From contig JBBBDQ010001944.1 in assembly GCA_037127315.1 (NCBI GenBank), forward strand, positions 915,001-979,000: a DNA stretch of 64,000 nt, written 5' to 3'. Below, one piece after another: positions 50,485 to 61,005 of the stretch. The position numbers and the translations under genes are program-made. Below the pieces are notes generated by a model that was not told where the DNA came from, did no database searches, and was given only the letters and a program-made list of their open reading frames with translations. This DNA is from Ascarosepion bandense. Lineage: Eukaryota > Mollusca > Cephalopoda > Sepiida > Sepiidae. How positions within the stretch are numbered: position 1 is the stretch's first letter; each line of letters begins with the position of its first letter.

Positions 50485-50590
50485 GCTTATGGCAATGTTG
50501 GAACGCAGGTTACCCGTACGATCGCCGAAGTCGAGACTTGTAAGTACCTAGACCGGTGACCGCATTGGTATAGCCGGTACTGCAAGCTTA
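50485..50590 (+). pseudogene. 5S rRNA-like pseudogene, unit 2
   Basis: GCTTATGGCAATGTTGGAAC, CCGTACGATCGCCGAAGTC, GAGACTTGTAAGTACCTAGA, CCGGTGACCGCATTGGTATA, GCCGGTACTGCAAGC. Direct tandem with unit 1 at a spacing of 131 bp, and followed by a SINE A-like head. Confidence 0.72.
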
Positions 50591-50599
50591 GATATACGG

Positions 50600-50735
50600 G
50601 TAGAGTAAGGTTTAAACCCTGGAAATTGGAAATCGAAGAGTCAAGTTCCAATTCCAGTCGGGTTCGTTATATTCACTTAGGCGGATTAGGAATCAACCTC
50701 TTCTGCATCCCAACTAAGGGATAATTAGTAGGTAT
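50600..50735 (+). mobile_element. SINE A-like head and body fragment
   Basis: AATCGAAGAGTCAAGTTCCA (B box region), GGGTTCGTTATATTCACTTA, TAGGAATCAACCTCTTCTGC, CCCAACTAAGGGATAATTAG. Diverged. Its position right after the 5S-like pair raises a 5S-headed SINE possibility. Confidence 0.5.
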
Positions 50736-50929
50736 CCTTATTATCATAAAAAAAGACCCTTTGATATCTAAAATTAGTTTTTAAAACAAATAATAAAATA
50801 AAGTTTTTTTTTACTTTTTCTTTCATCCCACATTATTTCTCTAATTTTTGCCGCTTCCTCATTTTTTCTACATCTTTATGCAACCCATTTCCTTTCTTTC
50901 ATCATCATTTATTAAGATAGCGAATTTTA
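50736..50929. other. Unassigned sequence
   Basis: T-rich; nothing recognised. Confidence 0.4.
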
Positions 50930-51130
50930 TGCTTCAACTGCATAAATTTACACAAGCTACTAGATTGGCAACTAGGTCTCACCATTTTATTAATGAACTT
51001 GATAGATGCAACCATTTGTTAAATTTCGTTTTTCTTATTTCTCTCCTGTGGGATTCATTCCATATTTCTTACTTCTCTGCCACCTACAGTCTTCAAATAT
51101 CTAAAGGCGATGTCAATCACTATCGTCTGT
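50930..51130 (+). pseudogene. CR1/L2/jockey-like LINE, diverged C-terminal scrap
   Basis: FTQATRLATRSHHFINELDR, CNHLLNFVFLISLLWDSFH, FSATYSLQISKGDVNHY follow the order FARDTRLATRSHPFTVK..CN..FYSNSFFSR...LWNS...F...YNLQ.FK..VN of the LINE C-terminus. Old and very diverged. Confidence 0.6.
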
Positions 51131-51159
51131 CTTCCTGTAGCTTGTTTCTTTATTGTCTA

Positions 51160-51265
51160 CTAGCAGTATAGCCCGCCGTTGCTCGGGTGTAATGAAAGCT
51201 TTAAAACTAATCCATGGTCCTGGAGCTCAGACTCAGCATAAAGAATATTTGAAATAATAAAATAA
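51160..51265 (-). mobile_element. Helitron 3' terminal fragment
   Basis: CTAGCAGTATAGCCCGCCG then GGGTGTAATGAAAGC, CCATGGTCCTGGAGCTCAG and AAAGAATATTTG. Only the 3' end (minus strand) survives. It matches the subfamily of copy 1 rather than the adjacent full copy. Confidence 0.75.
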
Positions 51266-51291
51266 TTGCGACAATTTACCAATCGCACGTA

Positions 51292-51294
<3 letters not shown>

Positions 51295-51326
<32 letters not shown>
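51295..51326. repeat. (AT)n(CA)n microsatellite
   Basis: Short AT then CA run immediately before the Helitron terminus. Confidence 0.9.
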
Positions 51327-51329
<3 letters not shown>

Positions 51330-51708
51330 GCAGTATAGCCCGGCGTTGCTCGGGTGTAATGAAAGCTTTAAAACTAATCCATGGTCCTGGAGCTCAGACT
51401 CTTTGGACGTTGGCACGAAAGACTAAAAAGCAATAGTTGCTTCCAGTTAAAGCGAAACCGTAGACTGAAAGAAAATGAATGAATGTAAGTCAAATTTTGA
51501 TTTCCAGGTATCGATATCAAATAAGTTTTTTTCGTCGTAAACTGAATTTTGAAGGCTAAATAAGTCCTCTGAGTAAATGGTATCATGGCTGAGACTAGGA
51601 ACTACAATTATACCTACTTAGAGCCAAACCCGAAGAGAAAACTAAAATAAAAGGGCTGAAAAAGATACAGACATACAGGCAGATAAACAGACACACACAC
51701 AAGCATCT

Positions 51709-51751
<43 letters not shown>

Positions 51752-52093
51752 CGATTTTCTGCACTATTGTAAGAACTGCAACCTTGAAACTTATGTATAT
51801 CGTTTCTGATGTCTTTGTCTATGCGTGTATCAAATTTGATTAAAATCGGACCACTATTTCTATAACCCGATTTTTTCGATTATCGATTTTCGATATTTAT
51901 CGGGGGTACCTCGACACAAAACCTAGCTAAGAACACTCGCAGACGCTTATAGTACAACTGTATAAATTTTCAAGAAAATCGGTTCAGCCGTTTCGGAGTC
52001 TATACGTAACGGACGCACACACACAGAGACACACACGCACACACAGATACACACATACACACAGACAAAGTTACATTTATAAATAAGTTTAGA
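51327..52093 (-). mobile_element. Non-autonomous Helitron, copy 7, best-preserved
   Basis: 767 bp from CTAG (51327) to AAGTTTAGA (52085-52093), with A before and T after. Minus-strand order: TCTAAACTTATTTATAAATG, the TCCGTTACGTATAGACTCCG block, AT tract at 51713-51749, GGCTCTAAGTAGGTATAATT, then hairpin CCCGAGCAACGCCGGG and CTAG. No coding sequence. Confidence 0.9.
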
Positions 52094-52099
52094 TTCTCC

Positions 52100-52585
52100 T
52101 AACCCTTCCTCAGATCGTCTATTGAACAGGTGTAGAGGCTCATCCCTTGTTCCCTGTTTAGGATGTGGTTTCCGGCTTTCTCTTTTCCAATCTTTTCACT
52201 TTTCATTTCTTTACTTTTTTTTCAATTGGAAAAGTATTAGTAGATAGACTGAACTATCGCCCGGTTCACACTCCATCCACGTCTATTGAACAGGTGTAGA
52301 GGCTCATCCCTTGTTCCCTGTTTAGGATGTGGTTTCCGGTTTTCTCTTTTCCAATCTTTTCACTTTTTTTTTTTTTTTGCTTATTTTTTTTTTAATTGGA
52401 GTAGATAGACTGAACTATCGCCCTGTTCACACTCCACCCACGTCTATTGAACAGGTTAGATGCTCATCTCTTGTTCCCTGCTTAGGACGTGGTTTCCGGC
52501 TTTCTCTTTTCCAATCTATTCACTCTTACGTAGCCCCCTGCTCACCAGTGGCGTTACCGCCTTGCTTGGGGTGATGTGATTAAAA
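52100..52585 (+). mobile_element. VNTR-bearing SINE-like element (SINE D), 3 units
   Basis: Starts near CTAACCCTTCCTCAGATCG. Three units beginning TCTATTGAACAGGT follow (about 52117, 52283, 52443), each with CATCCCTTGTTCCCTG and GGTTTCCGG. Then the LINE-type tail TACGTAGCCCCCTGCTCACC, AGTGGCGTTACCGCCTTGCT, TGGGGTGATGTGATTAAAA. Same architecture as the 12-unit copy at 18-19.9 kb. Confidence 0.8.
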
Positions 52586-52998
52586 AAAAAAAGATAATTT
52601 TTTTTCTTACTCTTTCGCTACCAGCAACCTCTGGCGTTCTAGTGGCATTATCATTCTTGCTTGGGGAAAAATCATTGAAAAAAACAGTATCGAAGACGGT
52701 CACCGAGGTTTTAGTAATTGCTATCGGGCCAGCCTAACTGACTATGACTACTGAACAGTGAGTTCGTTGCTCACTGGATGCTACTCTTTAGTGGATCTTT
52801 GCCAGTCCTTACTTATTAAATATTTTCTAAATTATTGTAGAGCAATAATTGACCAGCTTCTCTCATAGAAGATTATTAACACAACATCTCTTTATCTGAT
52901 ATACTCATGACTCATTTCTTTCTCATCAATACTTGTTTCTCTACTATTTGTTTTGTCATGCTTGTTCATTGCATTATTTGTTAAACTATCAGTATTAA
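52586..52998. other. LINE tail scrap, tRNA-like fragment and unassigned sequence
   Basis: 52615-52680 resembles a LINE 3' tail (CTAGTGGCATTATCATTCTT, GCTTGGGG). 52740-52800 resembles the tRNA-derived repeat at 25.6 kb (GTGAGTTCGTTGCTCACTGG). The rest is unassigned. Confidence 0.4.
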
Positions 52999-52999
52999 A

Positions 53000-53440
53000 T
53001 TACAATTTACATCCGATGGAGGGATTAGAGATTTCGAGAAGAGTGGAACCAAATTACGTTTTTTTTTTTTTTTCTGATCTGGGGAGGTAGCATCAGTTAA
53101 AATCCCAACTTTGAGTAAATAAAGAACTTCCAAACAAAACAAAAAGAAAAAAGCTATCAAAGTATAAAATTACATTTCAATCGTAATATTGTCAGCAATA
53201 CATTTTTATTACGGAATTTCACGGAAATCCATGAAACTGGCATCAGCCAACATTTTTATTTGTTTATTATTAAAAATAATAATGTTAAACCAAAACAAAA
53301 TTCATAGATTTTTATATAAAATATACCAACAGTGCATATTTAATGCAAAATGACCAATAATATATTTTATCTGTAGTAGATAACTGCATTTAAAATATTT
53401 GAAACTATAAAATTTTGTTCATTCGATGTTGTTAATAAGA
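53000..53440 (+). mobile_element. SINE B, diverged copy
   Basis: Head scraps (TACATCCGATGGAGGGATTA, GAGTGGAACCAAATTACG), then AATCCCAACTTTGAG, the ATACATTTTTATTACGGAAT repeat block and GCATTTAAAATATTTGAAAC. Heavily degraded. Confidence 0.5.
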
Positions 53441-53690
53441 AGAGTTGAAATTAATACATGAAAGATTTAAAAGGCTAGCTTCACACATTCATAAGCAACC
53501 TATGAACATTTCAGTCCGCCCTCATAGTTCTCTACCGATAATAATCAGAATAAATGATGCACCTTCTTTCAGCAATTATGCTGTATTAATTCGCGGGTTT
53601 AAAATATCTAATCCTGTCATAATTTCGGTCCTCAACATATATCCCGTATTTTTGAATATAGGTTATTTTAAGGTGAGGCTCATGGATGCT
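53441..53690. other. Unassigned sequence
   Basis: Nothing recognised. Confidence 0.4.
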
Positions 53691-53692
53691 AT

Positions 53693-53980
53693 AGGTGTGC
53701 GTTGTGGTGCAATAGATATCGACTCGGGATGAGAAATCGGAGAACCGAGTTAGAATTCCAGTTAAATTCGTTGCATTCACTTACGCACAAATACCCCTGG
53801 GAAAGGTATAAATCCATATCTCCTCGCTCCAGCTATGGGTTAAATAGCGGGATAGATTGGTTTTTATAGCGTTGACTGGAAGCCAGGCTTCTGCAGAAAT
53901 AAATGGCAACTTTCTGCGAAAATATCTGCCTAGTCAGTCATGGATCGAAGATCACCAAAGAATGTATCAAGTACGGAAGT
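53693..53980 (+). mobile_element. SINE A, near full length
   Basis: GTGCGTTGTGGTGCAATAGA (A box region), GAACCGAGTTAGAATTCCAG (B box with a change), GGGAAAGGTATAAATCC, GCTATGGGTTAAATAGCGG, CTGCCTAGTCAGTCATGG. The tail is degraded. Confidence 0.75.
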
Positions 53981-54154
53981 GATTGAGTAAATATGTGGAC
54001 GCTTTATAAGGAAACAATATTTAACTATCTAGTCCCGCAGACTCATCTTATAATGAGATCAAATACCAAAGGGTGTAATTTTCTTGTGGCTGTGTGCATT
54101 TTCGGACGTAGCCGATTAAGTCTCTTTACAGTATTCTTGTTTTTTTTTGGGATT
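53981..54154. other. Unassigned sequence
   Basis: T-run at the LINE tail boundary; nothing else. Confidence 0.4.
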
Positions 54155-54910
54155 TTTTTTATAAGCGTTTCACCCCGAGCAAGGCATGTCACTGCCACTA
54201 CTGCGCAGGGGGCTACGTAGAGTGGAGAAAGGATGATTAAATATAGGAAATGTCAGAGGGTGGGTGATAGGCGGGTAAGGATACCGAGAATGAGGGTTGG
54301 GTAGATGAGAGTGTTCTGAGAATATTTGGGAGTTAGTGTGATAGGAGGTGTCTATTGACCCTACATTTAAAGACCTGGAGATTGTAACTGTCGGGAAAGC
54401 AGACTTGTGGAAGGAAGTTCCACAGGCGGGAAGCGCGAGAAAAGAAGCTGTTGGAGTAGAATTTACGGTTACATCTTATTTGTTTAACTGTAAAAGGGTG
54501 GGACCTAGTTGCTAATCTAGTATCTCGTGTAAATTCGTGCTTAGGCGGCACCAGTGATCTAAGCTCATCGGAGCAGAAGCCATGAAAGTACTTGTAGAAG
54601 AGGCACAGGGAAGCCACATCACGCCGGTGAGAGAGCGGCTGCAGCCGGTCTGCCAAGTCAGTATCAACCACGTTACAGATCCTCCTTTGTATTTTGTCAA
54701 GAAGACCAAGGAGAGCAGCAGGGGCACCCGACCAGATATGGCAGCAATATTCAATACACGGGCGGATGGTAGATTTGTATATGTGCAGAATAGATTCAGG
54801 TAGGAAAAACTTCCGGGCCCTGCACAGGGAGCCGACTTTCATAGCGGCAATGGATTCAATATAGTCATTCCATTTGAGGTCCGCCGAAAGTGTGGTGATT
54901 CTCAACGTGA
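54155..54910 (-). pseudogene. CR1/L2/jockey-like LINE, 5'-truncated with intact C-terminal frame
   Basis: The frame 54333-54905 (190 residues) is open from LSADLKWNDYIESIAAMKVG through SLCRARKFFLPESILHIYKS, TIRPCIEYCCHIWSGAPAAL, DTDLADRLQPLSHRRDVASL, TRLATRSHPFTVKQIRCNRK, FYSNSFFSRASRLWNFLPQV to FKCRVNRHLLSH and a stop. It lies downstream of the RT catalytic motifs, so it has no activity of its own. The 3' tail (complement of CACCCCGAGCAAGGCATGTC, GCGCAGGGGGCTACGTAG) lies at 54168-54222. The open frame suggests a younger insertion than its relatives here. Confidence 0.85.
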
Positions 54911-55127
54911 GCTCGTCGACCCAAAATTGGGTCTGAGAAATACTTGAAATGATCCCTGGTAATATCAGATGCAGTTCTTTGGTTTGTAAGGATCTATATA
55001 TTTTTTACTACATTTTGTTTTTTATAAATAAAATGTAATTCCTTTTACATGCAGTTACTATTTCTGCTTATGTCGGCCTGAATCTTTTGATACTAAAAGC
55101 TGGACAAAAGGAATAAAATACTGAGAA
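54911..55127. other. Unassigned sequence
   Basis: Nothing recognised. Confidence 0.4.
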
Positions 55128-55425
55128 ACAGAGTGTTGCAGCGCAATGGATATTGGTTCGGAATGAGAAGTGATCGAATTCAAGTTGAATTCGTTGCATT
55201 CATTTAAACAAAAAAGGCCATTAGAAAAGTATCAATTCATCTCTTTTCCCCCAGCTATGAGTTAAATTGTACAGGAGATTAGGATCTACAGTTTTGGTTG
55301 GCAACCATTTTATCGCAGAAAGAAATGGCAATCTACTGCGGGAAAATCTTCTGTCTAGTCAGTCATGGACTGAAAGAGATGATCGTCCAAGTGTGTATCA
55401 CATATGGCACTTAACTAGCTGACTT
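55128..55425 (+). mobile_element. SINE A, diverged near-full copy
   Basis: GTTGCAGCGCAATGGATATT (A box region), GATCGAATTCAAGTTGAATT, CATCTCTTTTCCCCCAGC, TTTATCGCAGAAAGAAATGG, GGGAAAATCTTCTGTCTAG, then a short ACTAGCTGACTT tail. Confidence 0.7.
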
Positions 55426-55439
55426 GTGAATTGCCTAGT

Positions 55440-56145
55440 CAGTCATGATCATCAGCAAAAAGAGCAGCCCATAATGCCAAATACCGGTAGGGGATACCTA
55501 AAATCAAGCAGGTACAAAAGTTTAAATACCTGGGAAGTGTTCTAACGGAAGATGGAAAGTGCGACATAGAAATCCGATGGGGAATTTGCATGGCGAGGAA
55601 TGCATTCCAGAAGCTGAGTAAAGTATTAAGACACAGGAAACTTTCACTAGAAACAAAAAAAGAGAGTAGTGGATTGCTATGTGATGTCAATTCCTTAATA
55701 TATCAGTGAATCCTGGAAAATATCCTTAAAGATGAAAGAAATACTTGAATCAAATGAAATGTCGTTCTACAGAAGGATGCTTCGGTATTATGGATCGAGC
55801 ATGTGAGTAATGATGATGTTTTGGAAAGGATAGAAACGAAAAAGAAATTAATATTGAGCATCAGGAAGAGACAGCTAAAGTTCCTGGGACATAAAATGAG
55901 GAAGGAAGGTTTGGAGAACCTGATACTAACAGGGCAGATAGAGGGAAAAAGAAACTGGGGAAAGCAGCGGATAACATATTTGAAGTGCTTGATCAGGTGG
56001 AGGACAGAACGAGATTTGTGTGGTGTTACAAGAGAAAGCGTGCAAGGGCCAACAGGGATAGGAAAACATGGAAGATCATGATCGCCTACGTCCTGAAAAG
56101 AGAGGACATAAAGAAGAAGAAGAAGAAGAAGAAGAAGAATCGGGC
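55440..56145 (+). pseudogene. RTE-like LINE C-terminal pseudogene
   Basis: Broken frames run from CCAAATACCGGTAGGGGATA (PKCQIPVGD) through KYLGSVLTEDGKCDIEIRW, ARNAFQKLSKVLRHRKLS, to the frame at 55803-56081 (ILSIRKRQLKFLGHKMRKEG, LENLILTGQIEGKRNWGKQR, ITYLKCLIRW) and AYVLKREDIKK. The tail is a pure GAA run (56108-56138), as expected for RTE. Several indels; older than the 49-kb and 61-kb copies. Confidence 0.8.
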
Positions 56146-57270
56146 TGTTTTTTCCTTAGAGGTTAGCCGGTATCATCAACTTATGATTTATATTCTTTTC
56201 GACAATGAGGCATCATTATTTCATGATTCAAGGTCAAATTACTACTTAGAAGCACAGATGTTTCTATTTTTTATTTACAAGAATTCATTTATTTCGTGTA
56301 GTATTTACCAACAAATAAAGTTGGAAGAGCTGGCCAAATGACATAGCAGTGTTTGTATGCAGGGCCGTAGCTGATGCTAAAAAAAACACCAGGCAGAGAA
56401 AATTGCTCGGAATTTATTAGTTGACAATGTGATGACGTCATCAGTGTCATCCGTTTCCAGAAACTATGATTTTTGCGGATTTTTTCGGCTATTCCAAGGA
56501 AAATTAGGCTCGGAACGTGAACGAAAGCAGAAAATCGGGTTCGGACTTTCTGAGTATAACCAGTCTTTTCTCCCAAAATTAATAAATAAACAAACAGATT
56601 TTTGATGTTTTCTTCGTTTTTCTTTTTATCTTTCTTTCTTCGTGAATTGTTTAGTTTGATTTCTGACGAAGACATTTTTCATTGCCCGGATTTTTACTAT
56701 GATTGCACGGATCGGCCCCGACCCGTGCCCGGTGTGCCCGGTAGTCAGATACGACCATGTTTGTATGCATATTTATTGAAGAGAAAAGAGGCGGCGGAAC
56801 ATCGTAAAAAGCAGATGACGTGAAATGCTTAACACAGTGTTATACTGTAAAAAAAAAATCAATTCAGGAAATCTATTTTTTATTTCCTATTTGTCTTTAT
56901 TCATTTAATCTAAAATGTCGAATATCATTTTTATATTCATTTTATATAATAAATATAAATAATTAGAAAAATGCTATTTAAAAATTCGTCTCTCGTTATT
57001 TTACTCGTTCGTGAAATATTTTCTCGCTGTTTCTGGGTTAACTACAGAAACACTAAAGTGTGTTTATATAATTAATAACAATTTTATGCAATGCTTTAAA
57101 ACATGAAGATTAGTAATTCCTTAAACTTAGCTATAATGAGACATAATAGAACATACATAAATCGATAAACTAGTTATCGAATTATGAATAACTGAAATGA
57201 AAGAAAAAAACGAAAGAACCAATTACCATCTTAAAAAGTCGATATCAGTTGAAAAGACAAAACACATAGA
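56146..57270. other. Unassigned sequence
   Basis: Includes a 73-residue and a 128-residue frame without recognisable domains. AT-rich after 56850. Confidence 0.4.
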
Positions 57271-57274
57271 AGAA

Positions 57275-57345
57275 GTCAGTCATGGATCGAGACATGATTG
57301 CCCAATCGTGCGTCATTTAAAACATTTAACTGACTGACTGAAGCA
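57275..57345 (+). mobile_element. SINE A 3' tail fragment
   Basis: AGTCAGTCATGGATCGAGAC, ATGATTGCCCAATCGTGCG and TTAACTGACTGACTGA. Confidence 0.75.
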
Positions 57346-57690
57346 ACGTCCAACTCTTTACTGTCTTCTGATGTCCCTGTTGGCATATCCACTCACACAA
57401 AAAGATTAAGTTACTAGCTTTTTCCCAGGGCTCTCTTGTTTTGTTTCTTTTCTTTATCCCTCTTAGTTTTAAGTTTTCCAAGTCTACCTTCCTCATTGCG
57501 TCTCAGTGAATAACGATAAACTTTACGCGTAGTAAATATTTTTACGTCTTGCGTTGGAGCAAGACGTAAAAACGTAATGTTGGAGCAAATATCAGCAAGC
57601 TACTGTCAAAAATGACTGCTACACAAGACTTTTGGCACATGTTCACATAATAAAATTTACGGGAACCATTCAAATTTAAAATATTTAGGA
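57346..57690. other. Unassigned sequence
   Basis: Contains an inverted repeat TTTTTACGTCTTGC...GCAAGACGTAAAAA at 57540-57571 with a short loop. Confidence 0.5.
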
Positions 57691-57694
57691 TAAA

Positions 57695-57910
57695 TGAGGT
57701 ATGTGATACGCACTCACCAAGACCTGGTAAAAATATATAGTTAGCATAACGCGGATGGTTTAAGATTGGTTTTCGATTACAATTGTATTCAGAAAAGCAC
57801 CCACGCCGGATTATGTTCCACAAAGAATAAGTTCTTGAAAAAAATTTGTTTGAGTGGAACTTTCTTTTTAGATTAAGAATACGAGGCGAATTACGATGAT
57901 TCAACACCTA
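57695..57910 (-). pseudogene. CR1/L2/jockey-like LINE C-terminal scrap
   Basis: Minus strand frame 57542-57907 opens with LKRKFHSNKFFSRTYSLWNI, IRRGCFSEYN. This aligns with CNRKFYSNSFFSRTSRLWNSLP.GCFPD.YN of the LINE C-terminus. The rest of the frame is unrelated. Confidence 0.55.
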
Positions 57911-58695
57911 AGGGTAAAGTCATGTCATTCAAATCTAATCTCAGCAAATATGTGTAATTTGAGTGAGAACCTTATTGTATATACCAATTAGCAGCCATGT
58001 GCCATACTATGGATTTTTTCTTCTTATCTTTTTTTAACTGTTTTATCTCCCCTCCTCGTCTTTGTGGGCACCAAGATCTTTACTTGTTTTTATGACGCTT
58101 TGTATGCATTGATTTTCTTTGAAAATTGCGCATCTTTCTAAAACAAACAAGCAAAATAAGAATTCTTTCTGTGTCACTCTCACTCTCTCTATTTCTGTCA
58201 CTTCCATCCAAATCTGAATATATCTTTTGTTTCTTTGCCTGCGTTGACGCTAACGAACTTGTTCTTCTATCGATCGAATATTAAGAGTCCACGACATTGG
58301 TCGTTTTACGCTATGGATATACAGAAAAACGTCGAACCAATTTGGACAGATTGCTTTACTTGTTCCCTAACAATTGGATGGGGTCAAAGCCTTTTTGCAA
58401 AAACAAGGCGATTTCCACCCATCAAACCCGTTTATGTAATTATTGAGGATAACACCTCGCATTCGCAATTCGAACTTACAAGTGGAAAAGGCTTGAGATT
58501 CTATTTCTAATAGCGAGCTGGTGGCACTAGGTGCTGAGCCAATCACTGTAAAGGAAAGCATATTTCATTTAGAATCAAAAAGAGTCGTACGGTGTTTGTA
58601 TTTTGACAAAATATGTGAAACACAGCCAGTATCAAATACAATTACGAATATAAAGGATCACACCGTAGATCAGTTTGTAGAGACTTTTTCGCAGA
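57911..58695. other. Unassigned sequence
   Basis: A 91-residue frame (58235-58510) shows no recognisable domain. Confidence 0.4.
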
Positions 58696-58699
58696 GATG

Positions 58700-59050
58700 A
58701 ATTTCGAGTTTTACCGAAAATAATCTATGAAACGAAAGTCGCGGCAACATCTTTCTGCGTATTGCAATACACAAAACTGGGTACCAATATAAGTACCCTG
58801 CAACCGTTATTTCACAGACGAACCGTTATCAGTATTTCGCTAATATATCGCCAGTACAGTGGGAGGTGTCCGGACGAGTTAAATTCCTTAGTACCATTAA
58901 CTGAGACCTTGACATCTATGATTCTCCATGCTATATTAAGTGTTTCTTTGATGAAAATTATGTTCAATTCAGTAAGCTTCCCGAGGGAATGCTTTCCTGA
59001 CAACTACATTCTTGGTATACCTTATCTCTCCTACTTATCCGAATAACATT
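58700..59050 (+). pseudogene. CR1/L2/jockey-like LINE, diverged C-terminal remnant
   Basis: The frame 58762-59046 reads TKLGTNISTLQPLFHRRTVI, SISLIYRQYSGRCPDELNSL, VPLTETL, then later FPRECFPDNYILGI. It follows DTDLADRLQ.L.HRR.VASLCLFYKYFHG.CSDEL.SLVPP and GCFPDYYNL of the family. Old copy. Confidence 0.6.
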
Positions 59051-59126
59051 CTCTTTCTTCCCCATCACTTATAAAAGTCCAACTCCACTTACAAAAGTTC
59101 AACTGGGCCTTGTTTTAGTTGAACTA

Positions 59127-59129
<3 letters not shown>

Positions 59130-59164
<35 letters not shown>

Positions 59165-59264
59165 GATATATACATAAAATATATGATGAAATTATACGGA
59201 AATTCATGAAATTATTATTAATCACATATGTACGTAAATACACACACACACGCACACACACACA

Positions 59265-59323
<59 letters not shown>

Positions 59324-59333
59324 GTATATATAT
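59130..59333. repeat. (CA)n tracts and a short (AT)n
   Basis: CA runs at 59133-59162 and 59240-59308, then AT at 59309-59333, separated by AT-rich sequence. Confidence 0.95.
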
Positions 59334-59334
59334 A

Positions 59335-59562
59335 GTTTTAGTGCAAAGGATTTGTCATTTTAAATGAGCATGTTCATGGCGACTTCAAAATTTCGTGAGG
59401 ACACCGTTAAAATATTCGTTAGCGTGATCATTGGAAAAAAACGGAGCTCAGTAGCAAGAAACACTGCTCTAATGAGTGAGGGCATCACAAAGCTGTCCAG
59501 GCGACACTTCGAAGCCAGTATGAATCTGCTCAGTTAACGTAACAAATCCTTTGCACTAAAAC
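59335..59562 (+). mobile_element. Small inverted-repeat DNA element (MITE-like)
   Basis: Perfect 21-bp terminal inverted repeats: GTTTTAGTGCAAAGGATTTG plus T at 59335-59355 and its reverse complement at 59542-59562. Total 228 bp. No clear target duplication, so the superfamily is unassigned. Confidence 0.75.
59376..59537 (+). CDS. 53-residue ORF filling the small inverted-repeat element
   Basis: Begins ATGGCGACTTCAAAA and stops with TAA five bases before the right inverted repeat. The protein starts MATSKFREDTVKIFV, includes GKKRSSVARNT, and ends FEASMNLLS. It is rich in Lys/Arg and Ser. The ORF occupies nearly all the space between the repeats. I do not recognise the family. It could be an internally deleted transposase (start and end fused) or chance; the exact fit between the repeats favours a deletion derivative of a larger transposon. 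Confidence 0.4.
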   Translation: MATSKFREDTVKIFVSVIIGKKRSSVARNTALMSEGITKLSRRHFEASMNLLS

Positions 59563-59675
59563 AACTCTGTACCCCCCCCCCCCGATATCGAGCACTTTAC
59601 GATAAAAAAAAAACATGCTTGTAATATATATAAGCTTAGATTGGATTATAAAATAGATAATGTATCAATATTTTG
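59563..59675. other. Unassigned sequence with poly(C)
   Basis: A C run of about 12 at 59573-59584 follows the small inverted-repeat element. Confidence 0.6.
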
Positions 59676-59679
59676 ATTT

Positions 59680-59815
59680 TCTTTTTCATTTAATGCTAAT
59701 GCTTTAAGCTTATCAGAAAATATGAAAAACTTTGCATAAATACACAAAACTTTTCTATATTATTTGATGAAACACGCAACAATGAAAAATGCATATATAT
59801 ACAAATAAATAGACA
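59680..59815 (+). mobile_element. Penelope-like 3' tail fragment
   Basis: AAACTTTTCTATATTATTTG, ATGAAACACGCAACAATG, AAAAATGCATAT parallels 14728-14790 next to the Penelope pseudogene. Confidence 0.5.
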
Positions 59816-59816
59816 A

Positions 59817-60087
59817 ATATATATATATATATATATATATTCAAAATAATAACTAAATAGACTCTGCAAGTATTTAAGTTTTAAATTTATACTAAGATAA
59901 ACCTTAAGAAAAACCATTAACAAACAGAACCTAATTCCGTTACAACCCCGCCTTGGTTTTGGTACTGGTATGGTTCGTCCTTGTCTTGGTGGTTGTCTAT
60001 TTATTTGGTTAATATTTGGTTTTGCCTTTGCCCTGACGAGCCGTAGTGTGAAACCGCGGTAGGTTTTGGCTAGCTTGAGATTCTTTG

Positions 60088-60132
<45 letters not shown>
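59817..60132. repeat. Two (AT)n tracts around unassigned sequence
   Basis: AT runs at 59817-59841 and 60097-60132. Between them nothing is recognised. Confidence 0.8.
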
Positions 60133-60137
<5 letters not shown>

Positions 60138-60925
60138 AGAGGATTAGTATTATTATTATGTTATTATTATATTTATTTTATTTATTACTGTATTACTCAT
60201 TTTTATTATATTATTTAAATCATTTATTTATTATTGTATACTGATTTTATACTTATGTCGGACATATTATCTTATAGTATATAGCTTTGTTATTTTGCTA
60301 TTTAGATATATTTTATATTATTTTATTTTTATAATTATATTTTTTATAAAAAAATTAAATTTCTAAATACAAAATTGTATTGAAATAATATAATTACTAT
60401 TGATTATATTGCTTATTTTACCTCATTCTATTATATATATATATATATATATTATATTTTATTATTTTATAGAATTTCGTTATTTTGTAGAAGTTTATAA
60501 ATTTGTTAATGTATTTACTTATTATTTCTATTTTATTTATTATTTATACTTATTTTTATATACGATATATTATTTTATATTATTATAGCTTCATTGATTA
60601 ATGCATATATTATTTTCTTATTTTATAATTATTTTATTATTTTGTTGAAGTTTGTTATTCTGTTAATTTCATTATGGTATTTATTAATGTATGTATTTAT
60701 TTCTATATTATTAATTCTTTTATTTATTTATTTATTATTTCTCACTTAATTTTACTTATATACGATATTTTATGTTATATTACATAGATAAATTATTTTA
60801 TAATTATTTTACTTATTATTTTATTCATTATTTTGTTTATTTATTATGTTATACTTATTTTATATTTGTACACGATAAAAGCTGAAGGTAAGACATGAAA
60901 TAATCGAAATCTGTTTTTTTTTTTT
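60133..60925. other. Very AT-rich low-complexity block
   Basis: TTATTTTATTATT-type sequence with almost no G or C. No gene. A similar block continues at 61.92-62.15 kb, so the RTE insertions at 60.93-61.9 kb interrupt one AT-rich domain. Confidence 0.7.
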
Positions 60926-60929
60926 TTCA

Positions 60930-61005
60930 GAAGGATGCTGAGAATCGAACACGGGAGGTTTTGAAGTGGATGAACATAAAAAAGAAACTGATACTCAGAA
61001 AAAGA
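60930..61005 (+). pseudogene. Older RTE-like copy, left part
   Basis: AGAAGGATGCTGAGAATCGA then GTTTTGAAGTGGATGAACAT, AAAAAGACAGTTGAAG, that is YRRMLRIE...EVLKWMNIKKKLILRKRQLK. It breaks off at 61005 where a younger copy begins and continues at 61717. Confidence 0.7.
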
